Of a stretch of 64,000 nucleotides of DNA, positions 22,744 through 35,900 are shown piece by piece; positions within the stretch are counted from its first letter, which is position 1; each line of letters begins with the position of its first letter. Location: assembly GCF_921293095.1 (NCBI RefSeq), contig NC_060259.1:6324001-6388000 (forward strand), read 5' to 3'. The stretch is from Ischnura elegans (lineage: Eukaryota; Arthropoda; Insecta; Odonata; Coenagrionidae). A model generated the notes under the pieces. It did not search any database. It worked only from the letters and a program-made list of their open reading frames with translations, and was not told the DNA's origin. A program made the position numbers and the translations under genes.

Positions 22744-25164
22744 TTATAAGTCATTGAGATAAGGTGAAAGGAAGAAATTAGGAAGGCTCTCATCAAGTAA
22801 GTTTGTTATGGGTTTCTTATGGGCATGCTAAGGCCGACAATCATCCAGAGTAATGACAAAATGGATGCCAAACTTTCAGCAATTCCGTAGATGTTGTTTA
22901 GATTCCATCATTTTTGAGCATTCATTTAAGGGATTTATGTATAGGAATATTTTTTCCATTCTTGGAACTTCTATGAGTAAGTATAACATCTTACTGCTGT
23001 ATTCATACTGGGTTATCAAGCCATAAATTAAAATTCATAAATGTTAAATTGTGTGGACCTTGAATAATTTCAGTTTTTCGTGCACATATCAAACAAGTTT
23101 TTCTACATAATAGGATTTTAAACTGGTAACTACACCATTCTCTCTCATCAGCTGCTGTGGTGTAGTGGCTAGAGTACAGAACGTCAGATACGTAGGTCTG
23201 TCATTCAGTTCTCCCTGATGTTTTTTTCTTTCTGCCACAAGTATAAAGTACTAGTATTGTGCTTTATATCTTCACTAGCCAGTCGCTTGCCGTTATTAAT
23301 TTTTTTCTATTTACGGGTAAATCTGTTATCAGTTGTTAAGCCCTTATAAAGACTCACTTAATTTCACCAGTAGCCTTTTAATTCATGTCGGGATGAGCTG
23401 CATAGCATATGTAGTATGCTGTTCAGCCGCCTTTGGTGCTCCAACAGAAGTGACTTACTTGCCTGAGGACATTTGATAGCATTCCTTACCTATTCTTCCC
23501 TAGCATCTTACCCTTGCCTTAAATTAGCTTACCATCTTACCCTTAGCTTATGATAAGCTGCTTATCAATTCTTTCCGAAAGAAAACCATAAGAAACTGTT
23601 ATCTCTCTTACTTTGTGCTATCTGGGTAGGTAATCGAAGGTTATTTCTGAATATAAGCAGTAAATGTGGGTTATTAAAATATTTTTTTTGGATCATTCCA
23701 TGTGAAATCACCCAGGAAACTTTCAAAACGACACCCACCAACTCTGATTTTAATAAAATTTTGGTCTCTTCCTACTATCACGTATTTCATTACTCATGTA
23801 AATATTTCCTCTCACTATCATAGCTTACAAGATACGAAGGGTCGAAGTTTGAGATGTTTGCAGGGGCAGCTAATATTCCATTGTCTCTGAAAAGTTATCT
23901 TGCTGGTGGATCGTGTATTCACTCACATGAAGCTCTTTCATTACCCTCTTTCTGCTCCTAGAAATTGCTGCCATTGTTAAGAATTGCACCATTCCCTTAT
24001 GGGTGCTTGATGAGTTAACTGATTCCTTGATTTTTGAAGCCTGTGTACACATCCATATCACAAACTTTGTGGAGTAATTCTTTTGGCAATTTTTGGTCAT
24101 CCTTTTTAGAGGATAACCTTTCATTGAGAGCTATTTTAACTCTGCTTTTAAATTTACTGCATGTGTCTCTACTTTCCTTTTGACGTAGGTTGATCTTCTG
24201 TGAGATGAAATACCATGCAATTTTAAAGGTTTACTTTGTGAAACACCAGTTTAGGTGGACTCATTTCACTCTTTAAGAGTAAGTTTAATGATTGAAGCGT
24301 ATTATTTGAGTAATTTTATCTAAATTAGTATTGTCATTTATCTTTTATCGTGCAGTAAGAGTCCTATGTATGGTTATACCATTTTTCTATGAACTAAGTA
24401 CCTAAAAAATAGGTGGATTCCAGGAAAAGAGCATCATTTCAGTGTGTGCAAGCCATTGGGATCTTTTCCCCTCAGCTGCCGCAAGTTAAGTATTGTTCTT
24501 AACAAATAATACGAACTGGAGCCACATTCACCTTTACTCTGCATTTTTGTGGTAATTCTGAAAATATGAAGTAATGTTTTTATCTAAAAAAATCTGCTAA
24601 GTAACAAAATTTGACATTATTTTGGCTAAAGTAGCAATGCATGGGGAATGAAAAACATTATGTGGAAGCTTCCTACTTGGATAGACAAGGGGTCCAAATT
24701 TCATTCAAATTTATGTGGTTTTTGAGTTATGAATTTTTACCTTGTGCCCTGCACTCAGGAATTTGAATCCCACCACCGCCACTTCTGAGCAAACATCTCA
24801 ATCTTCGGCCCCTCATGTCTTGCAAACTATGAGGGTAAGGGAGGAAATATTTTACATCATTCATTAAGTTGGTTGTAGTAGCTAGTGACAAAAATATTAT
24901 AAAAATCCAAGTAGGTGGGTGCCATGACCTGGGTGAACTGACATGGAATGGCCCTTTTATGTGAGTCCTTTTAGCTCCAAAAATCTCAGCCTTTCCTTGT
25001 GCATCAAACTATTTTCAAAATGTATTAACCATATCTAGTGAGCATTGTATTATTATTTTGCTAGCCTGAGGGAGTACATGTTATACTGTCTCAAAACCAC
25101 TATTAATATATTTTTATTGGAGTCATCGAGTTTCTTGATTCTGGTATTATGCTTCTACTTTTCA

Positions 25165-25393
25165 GGCCTTGATTCAGTCTCTTGATGTTCAGTTTACTTG
25201 TGAAATGCAATTGATATCCAATTGGGAGATACATTTGAAGCTTCACTTACATGATCTGACATTAATGGCAGTCAAATTGGAAGACAACTTTGCCAACGTC
25301 AAGGTTCAACTGCTTACTGGACTCAGGTGGACATGGGTTCACTCAGGTTCATTAATGTCATGTCTCTGTCTACTTTCATTAAACAATAGATAG
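25165..25393 (+). CDS. Candidate terminal exon in element F
   Basis: An acceptor (CTTTTCAG) precedes an open stretch starting ALIQSLDVQFTCEMQLISNW and ending with a stop at 25391-25393. AATAAA follows at about 25421, a normal distance for polyadenylation. No domain was recognised. This is a low-confidence exon of an element-borne gene. Confidence 0.25.
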
Positions 25394-26264
25394 GGGATAT
25401 CCGTCCCATTGTATTTGTAAATAAACCAATATTTGAAAATATATAAATTTTTTGCCTTTTCCTATGCTAATTGTATGTTGTTATTTTTGTTTCTCAATTC
25501 TCATCAATGCTGAAAGCTGCCCTGTGTTACAAATTCCGTAAGTAATATGCTTATTTTTTAGGTGAGGTTGTAGTTTGCATGTGCCACGGTTTATAAGTGG
25601 TATGGTTACCAATTTTCTACGTATATTAATTCCAAAAGGGGGGCGGGGGTCGCTGTAACGCTAGTAGTACTTAAATATGCCACTAGATGGCGCAACCGGT
25701 TCACTATTCTCGTACCTAGTTTGCAAACTTATCGCTTGATGGCGCATCAATCGGAAATCGGAGACCGTCTCTTGAGTAGTGCGGACATTTCGTCATGGGT
25801 TCGTCATCGTATCGTCCGGCCGTCTCCTTGTTGTCTCCGGAGACGCTTACCGCTTCCGGGAGACGGTCTCTTTGGTTTCTGTAGAGAGTCTCTAAGGATT
25901 CGGGGGAGACAGTCTCCCGTGTGCTAGCTGGGTTCTTAGGTTAGGGTACGTGAACTTCTAGTTAAAGCATTCCGTTTGTTGCTTTTTGGCGGCCAACCTA
26001 GGTTTTCTTCAAGCTTTCCCCATGAAGATTGTATTCTTTGTTAAATGATGATATCTTCCTCTAATCTTCAACTGAAGTTTAATCAATTATTGATGTTCGG
26101 TTGTATTTTACTTATGTAATTTTCTTAAGGTCAGGTTGACACGCATTGCATTTATGCTTAAGGCTCGTTGTTGACGAGATTGGTTCAAGTGTAGGACTGC
26201 TTTTGAGACTGTCATACAATGTCATGAGTGCATGCGATAAATCGCATAAAGGACACTCCACTTA

Positions 26265-26522
26265 AGGCCTTTTTACACCTACATAAATCCGCACAAGTCT
26301 AAATGTACGAACGCGAGAAAGAACACGAAATGTACCGTACGGTTGCGTTGTTGCACGTTAAGTGGTTACACGTGTAACCACTCAACTTGTGCAAATGCAT
26401 GATCGGCAAATTTAACCTATTTTAGCTAGGTTCAAACATTCGTACATGTTCCGTTTCGGTCCACAAAAATAATTCACGCAAACAGGCATTAACTTGTACG
26501 TGTATCGTTTAAACGCAGGCTT
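26265..26522. mobile_element. Small PIF/Harbinger-like MITE candidate
   Basis: It is flanked by TTA on both sides (26262-26264, 26523-26525). The ends AGGCCTTTTTACACC and the inverse of the right end (AAGCCTGCGTTTAAAC) are only loosely alike. It contains a 22-bp perfect palindrome at 26361-26382 centred on ACACGTGT. Confidence 0.35.
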
Positions 26523-29136
26523 TTAGGTGAGTTAAGTTAATTATGCTTATTTTTGGTTTCATTGAAATTTCTCTAATAAGGTATTTAATCAGTCTTATCT
26601 TCTTTCATATGTATCATATGATCTGCTCTTTATAGTTTACGTTTATCACCTTGTTGTTAGAGGATTTGCAAACCAGTGGGTAAAATCTTCAGGACAAGCA
26701 TCGGTCTGCTGTGGTGCCCGATCATGGTATCCAATGAAGATCTAATATTAAATAGGTTTCTTGTGGTGTACCCCATGGTCATATTCTTTTTGTCATTTAT
26801 ATTACTGACCTCTCTAACACGCTAAGTAAAGTACAAGGGGCTATAACAATCCCTAATTCAGACGATCTAATATCCGAGCAGACGATACTAGTAAAACAAA
26901 CGACTAAGGGTGCGATTCATAGACGACACTGAAATTGCTCACTTTACAAAGTCTCTCTTTACGGTAAAGTGAGACTTTAGCTAAATTTCGTTTCAGAGTC
27001 GTCCCAAGGATCTCACTTTATAAAGTGGAACTTTAGCTCCTAAAGTCTCGATCATGAATTGAAATTTTTGAGTGTTGGCAATGAACGCTGCGAAAAAGTG
27101 AAGAAAAAGATGACACACGATATTAAATGCGTACTTGTTTACATGTTTCTGGCGACTGGGTTTTCGTGTTGTATTTTGCTAAGATTTATTAAGCTGTATT
27201 TTCTCGTTTTCTCATATTATGTGCAAATGTAAATGAATACTGCGTCATTGAAAGCTTTTCACCACTAGCTTTTTTGTACGTTAATGACTGAGTTGGCTGA
27301 ATAAAAGCTCACTTTTAATTAGCTTCGTGTATTGGTAATGCCCTTCGATGTTCCCAGCGAAGTAAATATTCAAATGCTGATATTTTCACGTCATTTATGA
27401 TAATTTTCTATGATTAACTGCATACGGTTGTTTGGACTACATGTTAGTCGAAGTTTGATGGTGTACGTTCATTGAAGGTGGGTGAAATAGTGAAATTCTC
27501 TCGCGTTAACTTGAAACTAGTGGTTGTCTCAGTTGGACGCATATTTTGAATGAGGCATGGGTGTTTGTTGAATTCTTTTGTGCTTATCAATATTTTAATT
27601 CTTGGAATGTTGACCTAAGGGGTTATATATTCTAGAGAAATGGACGAGAATGTACAGTCAAGAATATCTATATCATCAAAACCAATGAATGAATGGCCAC
27701 GCAATGAAACATGTTGAATGTGAGAATGGACTTATATCAATAAATATCTCTTTGTCTACTTTAAAAGATGCCTCGACATATGTGAATACCTAACCAGAGT
27801 ATCCATTCACGAATTTTGCAGTAGAAAATGTCTGTGATGCTGTGTAAATAACATTTCATAACAATCCTACATCCTCGAGGAAACATCCCAGACGGCACAG
27901 AACCCTCCGTATCTAATTCGTATGTACATAGTACCCATTGACTAAGGGGATACTATGCCGCTTCGTCGCTTTTCGTCAATGGATAATTTCCGTTCGCGGC
28001 CTGTCGACGAAGCGCGTACGCAGCATGTGAATGTCCGCTACTAAGCACGTACGATTGGATACGAAGCGCGCAGGAACACGGCACTCAGGCTAATCTCAAT
28101 CGATTAGGTCGACATTAGATATATCGTAACTCGCACGATCGAAAAATGTATCGAACGCAACACAATCGATAGCTACCGACCGTAGCGAGAACCTTGATAA
28201 GAATCATTATGAATTGTAAGTTCTCAATAGGTAAATCACACCATATCATGAATTCTAATTACCATGAAAGACTCACGACCGACAAAGTTTTGTCGGTTGT
28301 GAGTTTTTCATGGTAATTAGAATTCATGATATAGTATTATTTACCCATTGAGAACTTACAAAACTTACTCGGCCACTTAAATAACTCTGCGAAAAATGAG
28401 ATTCTCATGGCTAATTCACGCACCCCCAGCATCCAGCATTGTTAAGTGGCTCGTACTTACTTGGAAACCTTGAGATGTTAATGAGAGTAAATTCTTATTA
28501 ATTTTGACACTAAATAAGACATCACATAGCCCACGAGCATTAAAAAGCTTACCCTAAAGCCGGACGAAATAAAAATTTTAAATAAAAATTGCCGATGAAA
28601 CAGGATTGCTGACACATCTGCTATTAGTATGATCGAATTAATCAAAATGCAAGCAAAAATTAACGTATAGTTCAGTCTCAGCTACTAAAACTTACCCATA
28701 TCAGGCGCTAAAGTATTTGAAAAATTATTTGGGATGAGTTAAAGTCCCTAGGTCACTGCAGTAAATGTATCACCCTATTAAAAATATGAAAGTCCTGCCA
28801 AATCACCAGCATAAACACTTGTAAAATAAAACATGTTATCTCTTAGATCACACCTCCGATTTTATACTTACTTTGCATGAAGTCACCACCGCAAGAAATT
28901 TTAAAGAGGCAGGAAAGAAAAAACCCACAGAAATACAATACATATATTATGTATTTTCTATTGTCAACCACAATAATATTTCCAATTTTCTCTTCTATCC
29001 CACATCTAATTTAGCGAAACAATTACTCTTATTCTCTTTCGAATAGAAAATTATTTAAAAGAGGACTGGTCGATACATACAAACTATCGTCAATACTTTC
29101 TCCGATGAACGTCCACTATCACTGCACCAACTTGCA

Positions 29137-29326
29137 CAAATCAAATCCACAAATATGTCACTTCTGCCACAATGTCTGTCTTCTTGGCGACAGGTAACAG
29201 TGAAGCAATGGTACCTTCCTCCAATCTGGGCACCTTCAATTCAGCAAGAATTTTCTCCTCGTCTTCTCGTCTAAGGCCACAGATTATTTTCTGATATCAC
29301 AAGGTGCGATGTGAAGCTCAGACACC
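29137..29326 (-). pseudogene. THAP domain, second exon (copy 2)
   Basis: The acceptor is followed by VSELHIAP, where copy 1 has VCELHIAP. The third zinc-binding Cys has become Ser, so this copy has drifted further from a working finger. Confidence 0.55.
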
Positions 29327-29804
29327 TAAAATTAATAAACAATAAAATACCATGTAACTTATTAGGTCAAATCATTTCCAATTTTTGCTATTTCTGCATG
29401 AGAAATCAAATTACTAGGCTCGTAAATATAGTAAACATTTTTATGCCTGATATTTTTATTGTTTTAAACTATAGCATAAGATAATTTGAAATGATGAAAG
29501 CCGACGTGTAATACACCATAGGGCAAGCTAAGAAGCAATATTCGAACCTATAAACTTGGCAGCTTATTCCTAGTTTCTCCTTTAACCACACGTTTACCGA
29601 ATGAATTAATACAAAAAAGACAACTAAAATGCAAGAATTTTCAAAAGAATTGCTGCTACAATATTTTGAATCACCATTTTTAGTACTGAATAGTACTATA
29701 GTACTTCAGTACTGAATAGTTCGGGATGTTGATGCATCAACATCCCGAAGCCACTTCTAACTTAAAATTACATCCAAATAATTACAGCGAGAAAGAGTAC
29801 ATAC

Positions 29805-29953
29805 CTCACAGCTTTTCGTAGGGGTGAAATGTTTTCTTCTTATCGCCCAAATGCACTTCTTCTTCAACTCAGGATCTTTTGGAAAGCTAAAACCTTGAAC
29901 CATGTCCCGGAGTTTCCATTACGTCATCCCGACAATAAACACACGAAAGGCAT
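29805..29953 (-). pseudogene. THAP domain, first exon (copy 2)
   Basis: This is the same as the first exon of copy 1, including the shared frame change and the GTATGT donor. It would encode the first Cys pair and the FPKDPELKKK stretch of a THAP finger. Confidence 0.65.
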
Positions 29954-31113
29954 TTTTAACAAAAATATCTCACAAACACGTTTCTGAAGCCCAGTGAATG
30001 AAATTAAAGAATAAGGGAAACTTCACTATTACCAGACACTCTATTTTTCACAAACTTAACCACAAAAATCCCTGAAATGTGGTAAGACGTTACGTAAACG
30101 ACGCGATCTCCAACGCCTTGCGCTAGCTTGTGAAGACATGTGATCTTTCTAGGAGGATATGGCACGATGGCACCAGATGGCACCACCCGCGTAAGAAAAT
30201 AGTCCCAGACCGAATACAGTTTTATCGATGAGATACAATTTTATCGATGCATATGAATTTGCCAGTCCTCTTGCATCTTTATTCGTCATTAAAGGAAATA
30301 AAGAAACAAAACCTTCTAAGTAACTTCCTAAGCGCGATTTTTGTATCTTGATTGTCCACCCTCGTATTTAGGTACGAAAACTTCCTGTGCCGTCTGGGAT
30401 TGCTTTGCTGCTGATAATATGGCTATGAAGGAAAGTACGTTTTACTTTTTATTGCTGCCTTTCATGACGAGATCTTATATCATCATTGTAAACATGCAAA
30501 TGCATAGTCGAAAAACGAAACAGAAACTCGACTCTAGTTTCACAATCACAGAAACATGTTAAGCGTGATATGGAGGCATACGGAAAGAGTACATTAAGCA
30601 AATATTGAATGAAAACGCTTAAAATGCAATACAAGGTGTAGAAACTAGTATTTGGCTGGCCAAACGATATGAAAATCAAGTCTTTGTTTACGAAGGCTAT
30701 TGACGCCAATGTATAAACAGAATTTTGCTATCATATTCAAGTATCTTTAAGGAAAATTCTAGAATATGAACGTATAAATAACCTAAGAACTTAACAATTA
30801 ACTTGTATATAAAATCAACATAAATTATGCCAACCTGTTCAACCACTTACTGTAATTATCACACGACCGATAGAGTTAAACTTCAAAATATAAGAATTGG
30901 GTCATCTCCATCAATACCGACTCGATGTATATTCAGGGAAAAGACATATATTACTTGTCTGGTTATTTCTTGAAACGCGCCAGTTTGCTGCTGTGTTCTC
31001 ACCAAAAAATTAGTTCATATTCATTTCCGTAACCCAAATATCTTCATATTTCAACTTCAATAACAGCCGGTGCAGCCATATTTATTCATCCGTAAAGGAC
31101 ACTTTAGCCCTAA

Positions 31114-32020
31114 AGCCCGTATGACACTTGCCAATTTATTGGCCAATCCATTGGATATTGGATTGTGTACCCACTGACACACGCCAATTTCTAGCCCAAT
31201 CTCAGTTTCACAATATTGGGCACAATTTCTTGGCCAATCTACAATTTAGAACAGGTTCTATTTTCTCGAGGCCAATCTCCAATCAGAACTCAGTCTTGTC
31301 GACTCCTAGTGGCCAAAACTAGAAGCTCTTTGCAAAACATTTCACCTCGGAATTTTAATATCATATATAAAAACTTTACAAGCATAGCAACCCATGAAAT
31401 AGCTCAAATAATTAATGTGTACTTTGAGAGAATATAAATTCACAAACATCAACTGTCTAAAGTGGGTAATTCGGAAATAACATTTCGGGTATGTAATGAA
31501 TAAAAACGTCGTGTTTCTCCTCGATAGCGTCTATATTTTGTTTATTTTACAATTATTAAACTATTTTTCATGATTTGAGCGCTAAAGTTTCGGGTGAAAG
31601 TCCCAATTGATGACACAATCTCTGTTTATTTCATGAACATATTCCAGCCAAAACGAGCCGCTACGTTATCTTGGCTCACCTATGAGATCACCATATTGCC
31701 TATCTCTCATCATTCAAGGAACTCACCCGAATGAAATTTCGAGCAATTCGAGAATATCTTTGCAGCCCCTCGAAATAGTTATTAAATTTACAATTATTAT
31801 GCCACCTCCCATTCTGTAGCTCATTGGCAATTAACCTGCGTCTTGAGATGCTCTTTTGTCATTTTGTGTTATGTGGCGTTCTCTAGTGGGGTATTAGAAC
31901 ACTATAACGGCCAATATTGGTGTAAATATTGGTACGTGTCATACGATGCGTAAAGCCCAATATTTTTACCAATATTGGGCCAATTTATTGGCCAATAAAT
32001 TGGCAAGTGTCATACGGGCT
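31114..32020. mobile_element. Element D, PIF/Harbinger-like MITE (0.9 kb)
   Basis: The TIR of at least 34 bp starts AGCCCGTATGACACTTGCCA and is identical at both ends. TAA flanks both sides (31111-31113, 32021-32023). Subterminal sequence repeats GGCCAAT and ATTGGCC many times. It has no coding capacity and is inserted in E. Confidence 0.9.
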
Positions 32021-32991
32021 TAAGGTGAGCTCCGGTTGGGCACTTTACGGTAAAGTGACGATTCGGCCATTTTTCCTCTAAAGTGGCGTTTATGAAACGG
32101 AAAAAGCAGACTTTAGCCCGGCTAAAGTATACTTTAGCCTAAAGTGCCGTCTATGAATCGCACCCTAATGCCCCGTTCACACTACGTCCTTTTTACGCCG
32201 GTTAGCCCCGACCATGGTTACAAAACGAGGTGTGAACGCAAGTTCCCGTTAACCGTGGTTGGGATTCTGACCACCGTTTTCCGACCATGGTTGGCGGTAG
32301 TTCATGCGGGTGTGAACGCAAGTTGGTTAAAAGCTGGTTAGAAAAAGAAGAAGGCGAAGCAGCAACGAAGTGGGATAGGAGGAAAGAAAACAGAAAATAA
32401 AGTTTCGAAGAGGAGACGGCCGTTATTGTTGAATTATATTCGTCAGAATTAATTCAAAGGAAAGTGCTATTGATTCATTCCATAATGTGTTTGTAGTATG
32501 AGATTTTAAACCTGATTTAAGTTATGCGATATACTTTATAGTTCGTGGTGAATTAGCTATTAGCTCGTATTGTATTGTCACGGACAGATTGAATAATCTA
32601 TATTAATATTTTGCTAGAAATAAGTAAAATGTGCGAAACTACCATAATAAAAATCCGAAGGTCACAATGATTTTAATGTTTTGGTAAGAGTTCTTTGTCC
32701 CAGTTTGAAAAAGATCACTTATGTTCATCCTTGAACAAAAGTTCTTCCCATATCAATATAAAGTATCAGGCTAACGGCTAGTCAGATGTAACGATAGAAA
32801 ATAAATTTAGAAACGTCGGGTGATACCACATATCGCAAAAATTACCACGTTGTCTCTCTTATTTCATAAGTTAAATTTCAACAATCGTCACATTTCTGCA
32901 AGTTATTCGTCCACATTTGAAGAAGAGGTAAAAGAGTTTTAATTTACGGTACAGCATCAGATTGGATCATGTCCTTTCTCAAAGTCAGAAT

Positions 32992-35900
32992 CAGTGGCGG
33001 CTCGTGAGTCAAATGCTAGGGGGGGCGCACTCCACCGGGGGGTCATAATTTTTTAATATTTCGTGTATTTTATTAAGTTTTTACGGTAATATAGGAATTA
33101 AATTCTGTGATGCCATACGTTCCGTTTTTTTTTCAACAAAAATACCTAGTTTTCCTAATAAAGCTTGATTAATAAATACTAAATGCAGTAGACTCTCGGT
33201 CATACGGATCGGCTTAGTCCGGACTCTCGATGATACTGATCAATGATCTTGAAGAATAAAAATATATTTGCTGCGATATTTTGCAAATACAAACGAAAAT
33301 ACGTAACTTTAGGTTTTAGAGTCTACATTCTTCGTGCGGATATGCCCGCAATACACTTCTGTTGTTCGTTTTGCAATAATAATGCGTTATTTGTCAAATC
33401 TATACAACATTTGCAATGATTTAGGTAGCAATGACACTTGTAACACCTGAGGAGGGAGGAGAGTGTCACTGACTTCCACTAGGCAACAAACACTACTAGA
33501 ATGCCCGCGCTTTGCTTTGCAGATGTAAACTTTGATGGCGGTGTTCGCGATACTTCTTGAATACAGTATGATTTAAAATCAACAATTAAACATTTCTCAC
33601 ACATTTTTAACAAAATAGGAAATACTCACAGGCCTTTAGTTGTATTGCAAAAGTCCATCCTTCTTTCATTTTGTCCAGCAAAGTGATCAATTACACGTTC
33701 GTTGAAATCAGCGCTGGACAACAATTTCTTTCTGATTGAACACATGGCAAGGGCACTAGTCTATAAATAAACAAGGGACGACACAAAATAGGCCGACGAA
33801 AAATACGACCAAAAAGAACAAGGTGCCTGGACACAGAATTGGGACAATTTTTCCCTATATTTCCCTTAAAAAAACGAGCACTGTTGATTAATTCAAAATT
33901 GTCTTCTTGAATGTACACACCCCAGGAAAGAAAAACTGATTTCCAACCGTTTTGAACCTCATTTGAATCTGATCTGAATCGTTAAAATCTGATTTGACTC
34001 TGTCTTGACACTGATTTCCACTGGTTTCCAGCGGACAGGAAATGGAAGGAAGTGATTTGAATCTCATTTTCATTGTAACTGGTTTCCAGCTGTCCTCCAC
34101 ATGGACTGTATTGACACTGAATTGAATGTCATTTGAAACTCTTTTCCTTATTTATTGGCTTGAAAGTGTTTTCCACAAGTGCTTTCCAACTGAGTTGAAT
34201 CGTAGAATGAATTTGAAATTCTCCTGATATGAGTGTCTTGTAGAAACCCATCTCACACAGGCTTTACTACTGCGTTGATTGGAAAATTTTTGGATTTTTC
34301 TGAGGTGTCAATGAGTATATTTAATTTAAAATCATGGTCAGAAATAAAATAATGACATAAAGGAGGAAACATGTACTTTGCCGTCTTGCAAAAATGCACG
34401 GGTGATGAAAAAATTTAATGTACATCATCCGCACTTTGCATTGCATATCATTTCACCTGTTGGAACTCACTACCACCAATATACCAAACTGTACATAACT
34501 TTGGAATGAAATCACGTAAAAACCTCACTTCGCATTTAAAAAAATATAGCCGGTATAGTGCTGCCACCTAACTACAAAAGATAGTAAAACATAGTAGCAA
34601 CGCCGATACCCGATTTCGTTTTGAATGTTTACGTGCTTGTGGTTGTCTCTTTTGTGCTAAAGTTATAGGGTGTGGAGAAAAAAATAATCATATCAGTATT
34701 ATTTAACCAGTGCTAAATTCCCGCAGCGTTGAATTAAGCCATTCGTGCATCTCTTCAGGTTTTAAGCGACAGTGAAATTCTTGATGTGATTTGGATTTCT
34801 GTGTTTTCATTGAATAATTTATCTTTTGTCTACAGTTTTTGAGCGATTGCTAATATTTTTGTTTGCAATATGTATAATATGTACGCGCGTTACGTCGCCG
34901 ACGAGAACCTACCAGGATTTTCAGAGTATTGTGTATCTTGCAGGTTTGTTTGTGCTAAGTGAAACGAACTTGTGTTCGTGTATAAACAGTATGGCAAGTT
35001 TCTGTAGTGAAACTTACAGATATGGTTGGCTTAATGCTGAATCAGAGTTATTTTCATAAGGCATGTAAAGAAGTCTTTCTTTCATGAAGGCATCTGAAAT
35101 ATTTTCTAGTGTTGTGGTTTTTCTGTTAATCACGGAAAAATTTGTGTTCTTCGATAATTCAAGATTGTGAACTCTGATGTAAGCTGTTGTTCTGGTGCAA
35201 TGATTGTTCTTTTACTCCTGGCAAACCTTGTGCCTTTCGATGAGTGTTCATGATTGTTAGAACTGATAAACAGTGTGGAAAAGCACTACTAATTTGTCAA
35301 ACTCTCCTTCAAATGAGATTTCATCTGTAAATTCTGTGTTTCACTAAATTATTTCTAATGCATGACATTAAGATTTTAAGTGTATTCAGCCATAGAAATT
35401 TATCAAATTAGATGACAATGTATTTTCAATTGAATATGTACTCCCAATAGGGTTTGTGCATACTTAATAAATACGTTAATAGAGCCTGTGTTATTTCATT
35501 GTGGTGGGAGACTTACATGAAGTTCATTTTGTTAGGTTGTATTTTGTAAACTTTTTTGCTGCCGAGTCTACATCCAGATTGATGACAAAGATGTAGTATG
35601 TGAAGTTAGAAACGTTGGTTGAGTGCAGCTCTGCGAAACTTGGAATTGGCGGAAGTAAGTCATGCATCAGCAGGTCATAGGAGGTGAGAATCGAGTTGCA
35701 AACAAGATTCAGATCGGTATGACGGTGGAAAACAGATTCGAAATAGCTAAAACGGGGAAACCTGTTGAACGGTGGAAACCAGAGTCAAACCACATTCATG
35801 GAAATGAGTAGGAAAACAGCCGCCATGTTGGACCTTCACAACTGATTTCCCACTGTCTTCCTACTGATTTCCAGCTGTTTCAATTTTCAAAACAGATTCA

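Larger units (their letters stand above)
19754..25932. mobile_element. Element F (6.2 kb, TIR CCCAGCTAGCACACGG)
   Basis: The first 27 bases (starting CCCAGCTAGCACACGGGAGA) are perfectly inverted at the right end, with TT on both sides (19752-19753, 25933-25934). Both subterminal regions carry many GGAGAC/GTCTCC motifs (19771-19810 and 25755-25915). It holds two weak exon candidates, a diverged tandem array, and an internal copy of its own terminal 13-mer at 22731. No transposase catalytic domain was recognised. Confidence 0.85.
27887..30398 (-). mobile_element. THAP element, copy 2 (inverted, inside E)
   Basis: It has the same ends as copy 1, flanked by AT (27885-27886, 30399-30400), and is near-identical along its length (about 2.51 kb). 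The hairpin, the palindrome (29720-29749) and both THAP exons are present. The frame change in the first THAP exon is shared with copy 1, so it predates the split of the two copies. Confidence 0.85.
26908..32165. mobile_element. Element E, PIF/Harbinger-like (TAA TSD)
   Basis: The ends GGGTGCGATTCATAGACGAC and the inverse (GTCTATGAATCGCACCC) are flanked by TAA (26905-26907, 32166-32168). Subterminal regions carry many TAAAGTG/CACTTTA and CTTTAG motifs. Own DNA is about 1.8 kb. The rest is THAP element copy 2 and element D. The 3-bp TAA target and G-rich TIR fit the PIF/Harbinger group, but no transposase is present. Confidence 0.85.

Noticed and set aside
23150-23220. tRNA-like SINE head in element F (GGTGTAGTGGCTAGAG)
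   Set aside because: An A-box-like stretch is present but no acceptable B box follows at the expected distance.
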